Assembly: GCA_947584375.1 (NCBI GenBank)
Contig: CANPWL010000002.1
Coordinates: forward strand, 62,001-126,000
Reading direction: 5' to 3'
Origin: an uncultured Clostridia bacterium
Lineage (GTDB): Bacteria > Bacillota > Clostridia > Oscillospirales > Ruminococcaceae
Length of the DNA stretch: 64,000 nt
The notes below the pieces were generated by a model. The model did not search any database and was not told the origin of the DNA. It saw nothing but the letters and a program-made list of their open reading frames with translations. Made by a program: the position numbers and the translations under genes. Positions 45,439 to 54,307 of this stretch are shown here, one piece after another. Each line of letters starts with the position of its first letter. Within the stretch, counting starts at the first letter, position 1.

Positions 45439-47832
45439 TTGAAAAAATTAAATAATGATTATATAACTCTTGAGTTACATAAAATATTAGAACTTCTTTC
45501 AAATGAGTGTTCAAGTGAAATGTCAAAAAAACTCGCACTGGACGTAAGACCGGATTTTTCACTTAATAGAGTTAAAGAAGAGATCAATAAGACAGATACA
45601 GCTTTTAAACTTTCTGTTAGATTTGGAACACCTATATTTTATAATATCTATGATATATCCGACAGTATAAAGTTAGCTGATTCTGGAGCATCATTGTCGC
45701 TAAAATCTTTGCTGCAAATTAAAGATGTGTTGATACAATCACATGAGCTTATATCTTACAGAAAACAGTTTTCAGACGAGAAAACATCTATTGACTATTT
45801 ATTTGACAGTGTTTTTGCTAATGAATATTTAGAAAAAAGACTTCAATCTGCAATTATTAACGAGGAAGAAATAGCAGATGACGCAAGTCCGGAGCTTTTA
45901 AGAATAAGAAGAAAAATTAATCAGTCAAGCATAAAAATTCGTGAGAATTTAGAAAAAATGATACACTCTAAATCAACTCAAAAATATCTTCAAGAAGCTA
46001 TTATTACTGTTCGTGACGGACGTTTTGTTGTTCCTGTTAAAACAGAAAACAAAAACTATGTACCCGGACTAATACACGCAACATCAGGCAGCGGCTCAAC
46101 TATTTTTGTTGAGCCTATAAGTGTTATTGAAGCAAATAATGATATTCAAATTCTTATAGGCGAGGAAAAAGACGAGATCAATAGGATTATTGCTGAGCTT
46201 TCATCACTTTGTGCAAAATTTAAAGAACAATTTTATTCAAATATTAACGCAATAAAGCAGCTGGATTTGTATTTTTCTAAAGCAAATCTAGCTGCTAAAA
46301 TGTATGCAATTGCACCTGAAATTACAGATAACGGCGTTATTAATCTGAAAAAGGCAAGACATCCGCTTATTGATAAGGATAAAGTTGTACCTATTGATTT
46401 CGGTGTTGGAAGTGAAAATCAAGCAGTAGTTATAACAGGTCCAAACACAGGAGGTAAAACTGTTATTTTAAAAACCGTAGGTTTACTTATACTTATGACA
46501 ATGTGCGGTCTGTTAATACCTGTTTCAGACGGAAGTGTAATTTCTGTTTTTGATAAAATTCTGGTTGATATAGGGGATAGTCAATCGATTGAACAAAGTC
46601 TTTCTACTTTCTCATCTCATATGAATAAGGTAATTGAAATTCTAAACATGGCAGACAGCAAATCTATTGTTTTACTGGATGAACTCGGATCGGGAACAGA
46701 CCCGGTCGAAGGTGCAGCATTAGCTGTTTCAATAATAAACAAGCTCAAAGAAAACGGTGCTGAAATTGTAACAACTACTCACTATCAGGAACTTAAAATG
46801 TATGCTCTCGAGACTGACGGTATAGTAAATGCCTCATGTGAATTTGACACAAAAACGCTTCAGCCGACATATAAGATAATTTTCGGTACACCGGGAAAAT
46901 CCAATGCCTTTGAAATTGCCCTAAAGCTTGGAATGGACAAAGATATAATAGAAAGTTCAAAAAAGCTTATAAATATTGAAAATAAGCAGTTTGAAAATGT
47001 TTTGGAAAAACTTGAAAAAGAGCGTCGAAAATATGAAGATAACAGAATATCTGCTGAAAAACTAAAAAAACAAGTCAGTGAATTAAAAGAAAAGCTTGAA
47101 GAAGAACGTGCTAAGTTTGAAGAGAGTAAGCAAAAAATTCTAGAAACGGCAACTCGAGAGGCAAATGCAATAGTTTCAAGGGTTACAAGGCAATCTGACG
47201 CACTTATTGATGAACTTGATAAAGTCAGAAAACAAAAAAATAAAGATGATTTTGAGAGAAGGGCGATAGAAGCTAAGCACCGTGCAAAAAGAACTATCAG
47301 CGAATTGTATAATAAAGCAAATCCAATAGATGAAAATAATGATAAAGATTACAAATTACCAAGACCGCTAAAAAAGGGGGACAGTGTAATTATAACAGAT
47401 ACAAAAGGTAAAGGAATTGTTGTATCACTTCCTGACAGCAATGGATTTTGCTATATTCAGGCAGGCATAATGAAAACAAAAATACACATATCGAAAATTC
47501 GGCTGAGTGAGGAAAGCGTTACGATTAATAACCAAAAGATCACAAACAAGGTTTCTACGAAAGATGTTCAATCTGTTGCTGAGAGAAAAGCCTCAATGGA
47601 GCTTGATATCAGAGGGTATTCGGTTGATGAAGGTATTTACGAGTTAGACAGTTTTATTGACAATGCAATAATGTCTCATATCAAAGTTATAACTATAATT
47701 CACGGTAAAGGAACCGGAGCTTTAAAAAGTGCTGTAAGAGAGCATTTAAGACATCACAAGCAGGTTAGATCTTCACGTCGTGGTGTTTACGGGGAAGGTG
47801 AGGACGGTGTTACTGTTGCTGAGTTATACTAG
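45439..47832 (+). CDS. mutS2: endonuclease MutS2
   Basis: A MutS paralogue with a C-terminal Smr nuclease domain. It acts against recombination or, in B. subtilis, in rescue of collided ribosomes. The MutS core has Walker A GPNTGGKT and Walker B VLLDELGSGTDP; a long coiled coil (~510-620) follows. The Smr domain is LDIRGYSVDEGIYELDSF with HGKGTGALK. It lacks the mismatch-binding N-terminal domain, as expected. The length is 797 aa. Start is TTG at 45439 with SD AAGGAG. It ends the yqfC-to-mutS2 gene run; a strong terminator follows. Confidence 0.96.
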   Translation: MKKLNNDYITLELHKILELLSNECSSEMSKKLALDVRPDFSLNRVKEEINKTDTAFKLSVRFGTPIFYNIYDISDSIKLADSGASLSLKSLLQIKDVLIQSHELISYRKQFSDEKTSIDYLFDSVFANEYLEKRLQSAIINEEEIADDASPELLRIRRKINQSSIKIRENLEKMIHSKSTQKYLQEAIITVRDGRFVVPVKTENKNYVPGLIHATSGSGSTIFVEPISVIEANNDIQILIGEEKDEINRIIAELSSLCAKFKEQFYSNINAIKQLDLYFSKANLAAKMYAIAPEITDNGVINLKKARHPLIDKDKVVPIDFGVGSENQAVVITGPNTGGKTVILKTVGLLILMTMCGLLIPVSDGSVISVFDKILVDIGDSQSIEQSLSTFSSHMNKVIEILNMADSKSIVLLDELGSGTDPVEGAALAVSIINKLKENGAEIVTTTHYQELKMYALETDGIVNASCEFDTKTLQPTYKIIFGTPGKSNAFEIALKLGMDKDIIESSKKLINIENKQFENVLEKLEKERRKYEDNRISAEKLKKQVSELKEKLEEERAKFEESKQKILETATREANAIVSRVTRQSDALIDELDKVRKQKNKDDFERRAIEAKHRAKRTISELYNKANPIDENNDKDYKLPRPLKKGDSVIITDTKGKGIVVSLPDSNGFCYIQAGIMKTKIHISKIRLSEESVTINNQKITNKVSTKDVQSVAERKASMELDIRGYSVDEGIYELDSFIDNAIMSHIKVITIIHGKGTGALKSAVREHLRHHKQVRSSRRGVYGEGEDGVTVAELY

Positions 47833-47856
47833 TCAATGATTAATATTTATTATAAT

Positions 47857-47907
47857 AAAACTGTCAAGGTCGGCGCAAGCCGTTCATTTAACCTTGACAG
47901 TTTTTAT
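47857..47907 (+). terminator. strong intrinsic terminator after mutS2
   Basis: A 14-bp perfect stem: AAAACTGTCAAGGT (47857-47870) with ACCTTGACAGTTTT (47891-47904). Stacked on it is CGGC-GCAA-GCCG (47871-47882), a GNRA-capped inner hairpin, plus an 8-nt bulge. A T run follows. Confidence 0.9.
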
Positions 47908-48127
47908 AATAATTTTATATTATCTAATAAGAGGTATTTTCAACTAATTTTCTTTTTATTTTTTCATCCAATAAAACATCATTTTTGATTATTATGGCTT
48001 ATATCATCAAGCTCAATTTTGCAAGAAAAGTAAAGGCACATATAAATAGAGGTAATAAATTATGTTAAGCACTACAAAACTGGTAAAGTAACACTATGGA
48101 ATTTTGATGATATATAAGCTAAGGGAA
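47908..48127 (+). other. gene-free AT-rich stretch with an inverted repeat pair
   Basis: No gene was found between mutS2 and the recombinase promoter. GCTTATATCATCAA (47997-48010) and its near-exact inverse (48104-48119, with a 2-nt insertion) lie ~93 nt apart. Short open stretches such as HYKTGKVTLWNFDD are interrupted by stops and could be remains of a gene. It may be a degraded small mobile element (MITE-like) or chance. Confidence 0.35.
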
Positions 48128-48156
48128 TTGACAAACATAAAGATATATGCTAGAAT
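48128..48156 (+). promoter_or_regulatory. strong sigma-A promoter of the tyrosine recombinase gene
   Basis: Consensus TTGACA (48128-48133), 17-bp spacer and TAGAAT (48151-48156). The expected start point is ~48163, a few bases before the palindrome at 48168. Confidence 0.85.
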
Positions 48157-48167
48157 AAAATAACACA

Positions 48168-48199
48168 AAGTTTCACTAAATAGAAATTTAGTGAAACTT
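48168..48199 (+). promoter_or_regulatory. perfect 14-bp palindrome at the 5' end of the recombinase mRNA
   Basis: AAGTTTCACTAAAT (48168-48181), AGAA loop, ATTTAGTGAAACTT (48186-48199). Every position pairs. It lies directly after the predicted transcription start and ~38 nt before the start codon. It could be a repressor operator or an mRNA-stabilising 5' hairpin. No U-tract follows, so it is not a terminator. Confidence 0.8.
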
Positions 48200-48237
48200 A
48201 GGGCAGACTAAAATAAGTATAAAGGAGTTTGTTTTAT

Positions 48238-49233
48238 ATGAAAGCTGAGTATTCTGCGGATTGTCCTGAATATTTAAAAGAATACTTAATGAATCTTAAA
48301 CTGATTAGAAACCGTGCTGACAGAACTGAAGAAGCATATTATATTGATATAAGAACTTTTTTGAGATATTTAAAAATCAAACACAAAGATGTTTCAATCG
48401 ATACTGATTTTTCTAAAATCACTATTGCTGACGTTCCTTTTAAATATATTGAAGATATTTCTTTATATGATGCATATGAGTATCTAAATTATCTTAAAGA
48501 TATTAGACAAAATGACACTGCAACCAGAGCAAGAAAAACTTCAGCGCTTAAACAATTTTATAATTATTTACATACTAAAGCAAAGCTTTTGGAAAAAAAT
48601 CCTTTGGATGATTTAGAACTTCCGAGAGTTAAAAATAAACTTCCTAAATTCCTTACTTTAGAAGAATCATTACAATTATTGAAAAATATTGAATCTAAAA
48701 ACAAAGAGCGTGATTACTGTATGATAACTTTGTTTTTAAATTGCGGAATGCGCCTTAGTGAGCTGGTTGGATTGAATTTAAGTGATTTCAGCAAGGACAA
48801 TCGTACATTAAGATTATTTGGAAAAGGAAGTAAAGAACGTATTGTGTACCTAAATGACGCCTGTGTAGACGCTTTAAACAACTATTTGTCAGTGCGTCCT
48901 ACCAATTCCAGGGATCCTGAAGCAATGTTCCTTTCTCAAGCTAAAAAGCGTATTGATAAACGCAGAGTTCAGCAGATTGTCGAAGAGATGCTTAAACGTG
49001 CTGGACTTAACAATCTTGGAATTACAACTCATAAGCTAAGACATACAGCGGCAACTTTGATGTATCAACACGGAGGAGTTGATCCTCTGGTGCTTAAAGA
49101 GGTTTTAGGACATAAAAGTATTGCCACTACTGAAATTTACACACATCTTTCCAGTGAGAATTTAAAGAAAGCTGCTGATGCCTCACCACTGGCAAATAAC
49201 AAAGCTCCGAAGAAACAAGAAAATAATAAGTAA
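48238..49233 (+). CDS. XerC/XerD-type tyrosine recombinase
   Basis: Site-specific DNA recombinase of the phage integrase family. The N-terminal SAM-like DNA-binding domain (~5-115) precedes the catalytic domain with Arg in CGMRLSELVGLN, HKLRHTAATLM (H-x-x-R), then LGHKSIATTEIYTH carrying the last His and the nucleophilic Tyr. The length of 331 aa is close to chromosomal XerC/XerD, so dimer resolution at dif is more likely than a mobile-element role, but no dif was identified. SD AAAGGAG fits ATG 48238 rather than the in-frame TTG 48229. Confidence 0.92.
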   Translation: MKAEYSADCPEYLKEYLMNLKLIRNRADRTEEAYYIDIRTFLRYLKIKHKDVSIDTDFSKITIADVPFKYIEDISLYDAYEYLNYLKDIRQNDTATRARKTSALKQFYNYLHTKAKLLEKNPLDDLELPRVKNKLPKFLTLEESLQLLKNIESKNKERDYCMITLFLNCGMRLSELVGLNLSDFSKDNRTLRLFGKGSKERIVYLNDACVDALNNYLSVRPTNSRDPEAMFLSQAKKRIDKRRVQQIVEEMLKRAGLNNLGITTHKLRHTAATLMYQHGGVDPLVLKEVLGHKSIATTEIYTHLSSENLKKAADASPLANNKAPKKQENNK

Positions 49234-49239
49234 AAATTT

Positions 49240-49280
49240 CACCCCCTGTGGATAAGTTTTATTCACAAGAGGTGTTAATT
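49240..49280. terminator. bidirectional terminator between the recombinase and nitrilase genes
   Basis: CACCCCCTGTG (49240-49250) pairs imperfectly with CACAAGAGGTG (49264-49274) between convergent genes, with T- or A-rich flanks. Confidence 0.55.
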
Positions 49281-50169
49281 ATTTTCTATAATCATTTCTA
49301 ATAAAAGGCTCGTTAATCGTTTCGTCAATAAGTAATCCATATTTTTTAGGATGTCTGTATGCATTACCGTGTACTTCGCTCTTTCTATATTCACGAATCT
49401 CATCTATCGGAAAATCAGCAATATAAATTCCTTCTGACTCTCCTGCTTCCACTATCAAAGTATCTCTGGACTTAGCTTCACCGGGATGATACGCTATGCC
49501 GTCAAATGCTGAAGAATGTCCGTTGCAGTCCGGCTTTCCATTTGGATAATTTGTAGTAGCAATTCCTACCATATTCTCATATGCTCTCGCTCTTAACTGT
49601 GATAGCCGATTGATTTCCATTGGGCAAGCATTCGGAACTAATATTATCTCAGCACCTTTGAGCATTAAAATTCTTGCACTTTCGGGGAATTCCCTATCAT
49701 AGCAAATCATTGCTCCAACCTTTACTAAGCCTGAATTAGTGTTTAGATTGGCAACAAAAAAATCATCTCCTGCCGTAAGAACTTTTTCATCACCGAAATC
49801 ACAGGTATGAACCTTGGCATATGTAAAAACCGGCTTTCCCGACATATCATATAGACGCATTGTGTTTCTGAAACCACTTTTGTGTTTTTCAAGAAAAGTT
49901 ATTCCAATAGCTATTTCCAGCTCCTTTGCAAGACTTTGAAAACACGATAAAAATCTGCTGTCAGATGTTATTGCCAAATCATTGAGTATAGACTTGCTTT
50001 GAGGAATATTATAACCGCATGACCACATTTCAGGAAAAAGAGCGATGTCTGCACCCATTTTATTTGCTAGTCTGCAATACTCTATACTCTTGTTCAAGTT
50101 ACCTTCAAGGCTGTTTTCAGGAAGAAGCTGCATAAGTGCAACTTTAATACTGTTTTCAACACTTACCAC
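49279..50169 (-). CDS. carbon-nitrogen hydrolase (nitrilase superfamily)
   Basis: A cytoplasmic amidase-like enzyme. The Glu-Lys-Cys triad is visible: Glu in LFPEMW, Lys in YAKVHTCDFGDE and Cys in AMICYDREFPE. The substrate is unknown; N-carbamoylputrescine amidase-type and omega-amidase-type proteins look similar. The frame reaches TTG 50202, but no SD precedes it. GAAAGGA followed 9 nt later by GTG 50169 makes the better start, giving 296 aa. It is the last gene of the thyX operon. Confidence 0.85.
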   Translation of the reverse strand: MVSVENSIKVALMQLLPENSLEGNLNKSIEYCRLANKMGADIALFPEMWSCGYNIPQSKSILNDLAITSDSRFLSCFQSLAKELEIAIGITFLEKHKSGFRNTMRLYDMSGKPVFTYAKVHTCDFGDEKVLTAGDDFFVANLNTNSGLVKVGAMICYDREFPESARILMLKGAEIILVPNACPMEINRLSQLRARAYENMVGIATTNYPNGKPDCNGHSSAFDGIAYHPGEAKSRDTLIVEAGESEGIYIADFPIDEIREYRKSEVHGNAYRHPKKYGLLIDETINEPFIRNDYRK

Positions 50170-50236
50170 TGAAATTTTTCCTTTCACAAAATTAGCTTCC
50201 AATTACACAAACAAAATCGGTAAAGGAGGCAAAAAT

Positions 50237-51469
50237 CTACTTTTTAATTCTGATGATTGAATTTTTTGCAAAAACTTTATCACATTCTAGAGATAATTTC
50301 ATCATTGCATGATTAGCGGTATCTATTTCTTCATTTTTATCGTTATAAAGTTTATCGGCAGTAATTTTAACAGGTTCTTTACCGGGAGCTAAAATTTCAA
50401 GCTCGTCTCCCCTATTGAATTTATTTCGCTGAGTTGCATAAATCCTTCCGTCTTTACATTCATCTACCATCGCAACAACGTCATATTCTCTGATATATCC
50501 GCTGTTTTCATAATACTGAGTATTTAATTGTTCATTAGGATGACCGAAAAAGAAACCTGTACAGTAGGCTCTATGGCTCACTTTGTAGACTTCTTCTTTA
50601 ATCCACAAAGGCAATTTATCATAATCATTAGGATTATTTTTAAAAAAATCAACAGCCAATCTATAAGCGTTTGTTACTACCGAAACATAATAAGCTGATT
50701 TGGCTCTTCCTTCGATTTTAAAGCTTTTAATTCCTGCCTTTGCAAGCTTGTCTAAATGCTCTATCATACACATATCCTTCGCATTAAGAATATATGTTCC
50801 TTTTTTATCTTCAAATACAGGAAAAAACTGACCGTCACGTTTTTCCTCCATAAGGTGATAACCCCATCTGCACGGCTGTGCACACTCTCCCCTGTTTGCG
50901 TCACGATTTACTAAATAGCTTGACAAAAGACATCTTCCCGAAAAGCTTACGCACATTGCTCCGTGTACAAAGCACTCAATATCCAAGTCCTTTGGGGTTT
51001 TTGATCTGATTTCAGCTATTTCATTCAGTGAAAGCTCTCTTGCCAGAACAACTCGCTTTGCTCCCATATTATAAAACTCGTTAGCAGTTACATAGTTTAC
51101 AATTCCCGCCTGCGTGGAAATATGTATTTCCATATCAGGAGCATATTTTTTTATCAGTGAGAGTAGCCCTATATCATTGACTATTACAGCATCGACTTTG
51201 GCATAAACTGCATTATCTATAAACTCTTTAAAGTATGGTATTTCATCATTATGAGGTAATGTATTACAGGTCAAATATACCAAAACACCTCGTTTATGTG
51301 CGTTATCAACAGCAGTTTTTAATTCTGAATTGTCAAAATTTGATGAACCTGCTCTCATACCAAATGATTTTCCGCCGAGATATACAGCGTCAGCACCATA
51401 ATCTAGTGCCGCTTCAAGCCTTTCCATATCGCCGGCCGGCGATAGAACCTCTAAATCGCTTAAATCCAT
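50237..51469 (-). CDS. U32 family peptidase-like (tRNA hydroxyuridine synthesis TrhP type)
   Basis: U32 proteins of this group (YegQ/YrrO/TrhP) make 5-hydroxyuridine at the tRNA wobble base. It starts LEVLSPAGDMERLEAALDYGADAVYLG. The U32 signature region is EIRSKTPKDLDIECFVHGAMCVSFSGRC in pieces, with the cysteine cluster RGECAQPCRWGY. The length of 410 aa is right for the YrrO type. The start lies one base after the mltG stop codon. In Bacillus mltG (yrrL) is also close to yrrN-yrrO, supporting this assignment. Confidence 0.87.
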   Translation of the reverse strand: MDLSDLEVLSPAGDMERLEAALDYGADAVYLGGKSFGMRAGSSNFDNSELKTAVDNAHKRGVLVYLTCNTLPHNDEIPYFKEFIDNAVYAKVDAVIVNDIGLLSLIKKYAPDMEIHISTQAGIVNYVTANEFYNMGAKRVVLARELSLNEIAEIRSKTPKDLDIECFVHGAMCVSFSGRCLLSSYLVNRDANRGECAQPCRWGYHLMEEKRDGQFFPVFEDKKGTYILNAKDMCMIEHLDKLAKAGIKSFKIEGRAKSAYYVSVVTNAYRLAVDFFKNNPNDYDKLPLWIKEEVYKVSHRAYCTGFFFGHPNEQLNTQYYENSGYIREYDVVAMVDECKDGRIYATQRNKFNRGDELEILAPGKEPVKITADKLYNDKNEEIDTANHAMMKLSLECDKVFAKNSIIRIKK

Positions 51470-51470
51470 T

Positions 51471-53144
51471 TTAATCAGCTAAACCTGCCTTTTTCAGATT
51501 CTTCTTATGTTTGGATAATGTTTTTGCAAAATAAGTCTTTTTAGTTTTTAAATTTGAACAGAAATACAGGTAATCAGTTTTTTCGGGATTTAATACTGCA
51601 TTAATTGCTTCAATCCCCGGATTACATACAGGTCCTGCAGGAAGTCCGTTTGCAACATAGGTATCATAAACATCCTTAAATGCATCAAGTTCACTTTCTG
51701 TATAAGCCTTTGAATTTTCGCCTTCAACTTTAATTACCTTTTTGTAGTATTCATCAGTTGCATCAGATTCAAGTCTTGGAAAGTTTGCTGGATCGTTTAA
51801 TCTGTTCATAAACACAGAAGCTACCTTTGGCATATCTTTAACGGATCCTGCTTCTGCCTGAACGATAGACGCAAGTGTGATGACCTCATCCATTGTCATA
51901 CCGTTTTCATGCATTTCAGCCTTCATACTATCTGTAAACTTAGAATTAAAATGCTCTCTTACAGTCTTTACAATATTATAGCTGGAATCGTCAAGGTAGA
52001 AATTATAGGTGTCAGGATAGAAATATCCCTCCATAGTATAGAATTTTTTATTGTTATTATCATCGATAAGGCTTTCATAATCAAAACCGAATTTCTCAGT
52101 ATTAAAAGTATCAATTAAATCCTGATAATCTGCAATAACACCTTTTTCCTGCAATGATTTTGCTGCGTCAAGAAGTGTAATTCCTTCAGGGAAAATTATT
52201 GATACAGTTTCAAAAGACTCCCTTTGTTCTATTAATGCATCTATTTTATCAGCATATGAAGAATTTGGTTTAAGTTCAATATCACCCGGTTTCATCAAAG
52301 CTCCTGCATCTTTTAAGTTGACAATTAACTTAAACAAAAGTTTATTATCAATTATACCGGCGTCAATTAATTGCTGTGCAATTTCATCAGTATTTGAACC
52401 GTCTTTTATATTAAGCTTAATTATTTGGTCACTTTTGTTTATTCCCAGATATTCAAGACCAAGAGAAATTCCAAAGAACGCAAGAGTAACAGACGACAAC
52501 AAAACAATAATCGTAACAATAAGCCCGGTAAAAATTGAACTATTTACTTTCACTTTTTTCTTTTTTCGTGATCCTTTTGATTTATTATTTGTTGATTTAT
52601 GAATATTTTTACTCTCTGCAAAGTCATTTTTTGAATAATCGATATTCAAATTAAATTTTCCTTTAGAACTGTTAATGCTATATGTTTCATCTTCATTTTT
52701 ATTAATATTTTCAAAAACAGGTTCAGCAGACTCTTTTTCAACAATATTATTAACAGGATTAAGTTCTTCAGGATTAATAGGTTCAGGGTTATTTTTTTTC
52801 AGCATAATTTCGTCAACACTGAGAGATAGATCATCTTCACTTGATGATATAATATTATCCTTTGATATGCCCTGAGAAACATTTCCTAAATTCTCATCTT
52901 TTTCGTTATGTACCGTGATGTCTTCATTTTCTTCGGCAGATTTTGCTGCGAGTTTTCTTATTTCAAGGTTAGTCAAAGTTACATCAGATGAGGCAACAAC
53001 ATTTTTACTTTTATCCTCGCCGATAACAGAATTAAGTGCTTCTGATGCCTTTTGGCTTTCGCTTAAAAAAGCGTCTAACTGAGAATCAATATCCATATCG
53101 TCATTATTTGTGATGTTGTTAAAATTTTTTTTCGATTCATCCAT
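51471..53144 (-). CDS. mltG: endolytic murein transglycosylase MltG
   Basis: Cleaves nascent glycan strands and sets their length. It has a long cytoplasmic, acidic, disordered N-terminus (~1-195), a basic stretch (KGSRKKKKVKV), a membrane segment (~203-225, FTGLIVTIIVLLSSVTLAFFG) and an extracellular YceG domain. A LysM-like part precedes the catalytic Glu in IVQAEAG, with PVCNPGIEAINAVLNP after it. At 557 aa it is longer than the ~350 aa norm because of the N-terminal extension. SD AAAGGTGG. Confidence 0.92.
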   Translation of the reverse strand: MDESKKNFNNITNNDDMDIDSQLDAFLSESQKASEALNSVIGEDKSKNVVASSDVTLTNLEIRKLAAKSAEENEDITVHNEKDENLGNVSQGISKDNIISSSEDDLSLSVDEIMLKKNNPEPINPEELNPVNNIVEKESAEPVFENINKNEDETYSINSSKGKFNLNIDYSKNDFAESKNIHKSTNNKSKGSRKKKKVKVNSSIFTGLIVTIIVLLSSVTLAFFGISLGLEYLGINKSDQIIKLNIKDGSNTDEIAQQLIDAGIIDNKLLFKLIVNLKDAGALMKPGDIELKPNSSYADKIDALIEQRESFETVSIIFPEGITLLDAAKSLQEKGVIADYQDLIDTFNTEKFGFDYESLIDDNNNKKFYTMEGYFYPDTYNFYLDDSSYNIVKTVREHFNSKFTDSMKAEMHENGMTMDEVITLASIVQAEAGSVKDMPKVASVFMNRLNDPANFPRLESDATDEYYKKVIKVEGENSKAYTESELDAFKDVYDTYVANGLPAGPVCNPGIEAINAVLNPEKTDYLYFCSNLKTKKTYFAKTLSKHKKNLKKAGLAD

Positions 53145-53146
53145 TT

Positions 53147-53737
53147 TTACTTTCCACCTTTACACAGTATATTTTTATTTTCAGAGATTATCATATCAAC
53201 AGCTATATCAGTATCAAGTCTTGGAAGTGTTTCCGTTATTAATTCTTCATAGCAAATGCCTATCTTAATTCCTATGAAATCTTTTAAAAACCTGTCATAA
53301 TATCCTTTTCCGTATCCCAGTCTAAAGCCCTGATTATCAAAGCTAAGTGCAGGAACAATGCAAACGTCACATTTATCAAAGGATACATATTTTTCTCCTT
53401 CTATGCTGGGTTCTAAAATTGAAAAAGCACCTGAAATGAGATCTGAAAGAGAATTTATTCTGTAAAAAGTCATAGAATTGCTATTAATATCGCTCTTAGG
53501 AGCATAAACGGCTTTATCGGTCTTTATAAGTTTTTCTATAAGTTTTATTGTGTCGGCTTCGCTTCCTTTTGAAACATAAGCACAAATATTTTTTGCTCTT
53601 TTAATTTCCTTAAGATTTATAAGTCTTTTTAATATTTTTCTGTTCTTTTCTTCTCTTTCAGTATTGCTAATGTTATTTCGTCTTTCTAAAATATTTTTTC
53701 TAAGAATATTCTTTTTATACTGAATATCTATTTGCAT
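53147..53737 (-). CDS. fau: 5-formyltetrahydrofolate cyclo-ligase
   Basis: Converts 5-formyl-THF to 5,10-methenyl-THF with ATP, returning folate to the one-carbon pool. The signature GYGKGYYDRFL and the N-terminal KNILRKNILERRNNIS are present. The length of 196 aa is typical. The ATG at 53737 overlaps the end of the DJ-1 gene by 10 nt. mltG starts 2 nt after its stop. A folate gene in the operon with thyX makes sense because ThyX uses methylene-THF. Confidence 0.93.
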   Translation of the reverse strand: MQIDIQYKKNILRKNILERRNNISNTEREEKNRKILKRLINLKEIKRAKNICAYVSKGSEADTIKLIEKLIKTDKAVYAPKSDINSNSMTFYRINSLSDLISGAFSILEPSIEGEKYVSFDKCDVCIVPALSFDNQGFRLGYGKGYYDRFLKDFIGIKIGICYEELITETLPRLDTDIAVDMIISENKNILCKGGK

Positions 53738-54270
53738 TGAAGTGACGCCTCAAGAGATTCGGATTTATCCTTTGATACTAATATTTCAACTAACTTAAGT
53801 CCGAATTTAATTGCTGCACCTGCACCCTTAGCAGTAGTTATTTTCTCATCATTTATAACGAGTTCACCTGAATAACAAGCTTTACCGAGTTCATTTTCAA
53901 ATCCGGGGAAGCAAGTTGCAGTTTTTCCATCTAAAATTCCCTTATGTCCAAGAATTGACGGTGCGGCACATATTGCAGAAATGTATTTATTGTTATCTGT
54001 ACAAAAATCAATTGCTTTCTGAACATTTTCATTTTCTTCAAGATTAACAGTACCAGGCATACCTCCCGGAAGGATTATCATTTCTAAATTATTATCAAGT
54101 TTTATCTCTTTTGAATCTAAATCAGTGATTACCGGAATCCCATGAGCACCTCTGATTATATTAGAACCTATACCCACTGTTTTTATCTCAACATCAGCTC
54201 TCCTTAGTATGTCAACAGGTGCAAGCGCTTCAATCTCTTCAAAGCCGTTAGCTAAAAAAACATATACCAT
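53728..54270 (-). CDS. DJ-1/PfpI family protein
   Basis: A class I glutamine-amidotransferase-like fold, as in YajL/DJ-1. It starts VFLANGFEEIEALAPVDILRRA. The nucleophile-elbow cysteine lies in ISAICAAPSIL, and the active-site Glu is in the FEEIE segment. The length of 180 aa is typical. The function may be protein or metabolite deglycation or oxidative stress defence, but activities in this family are debated. SD AAAGGAAA. Confidence 0.88.
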   Translation of the reverse strand: MVYVFLANGFEEIEALAPVDILRRADVEIKTVGIGSNIIRGAHGIPVITDLDSKEIKLDNNLEMIILPGGMPGTVNLEENENVQKAIDFCTDNNKYISAICAAPSILGHKGILDGKTATCFPGFENELGKACYSGELVINDEKITTAKGAGAAIKFGLKLVEILVSKDKSESLEASLQCK

Positions 54271-54307
54271 ATTTCTAATTTCCTTTCTAATCTTTATTAA
54301 ATATTTA

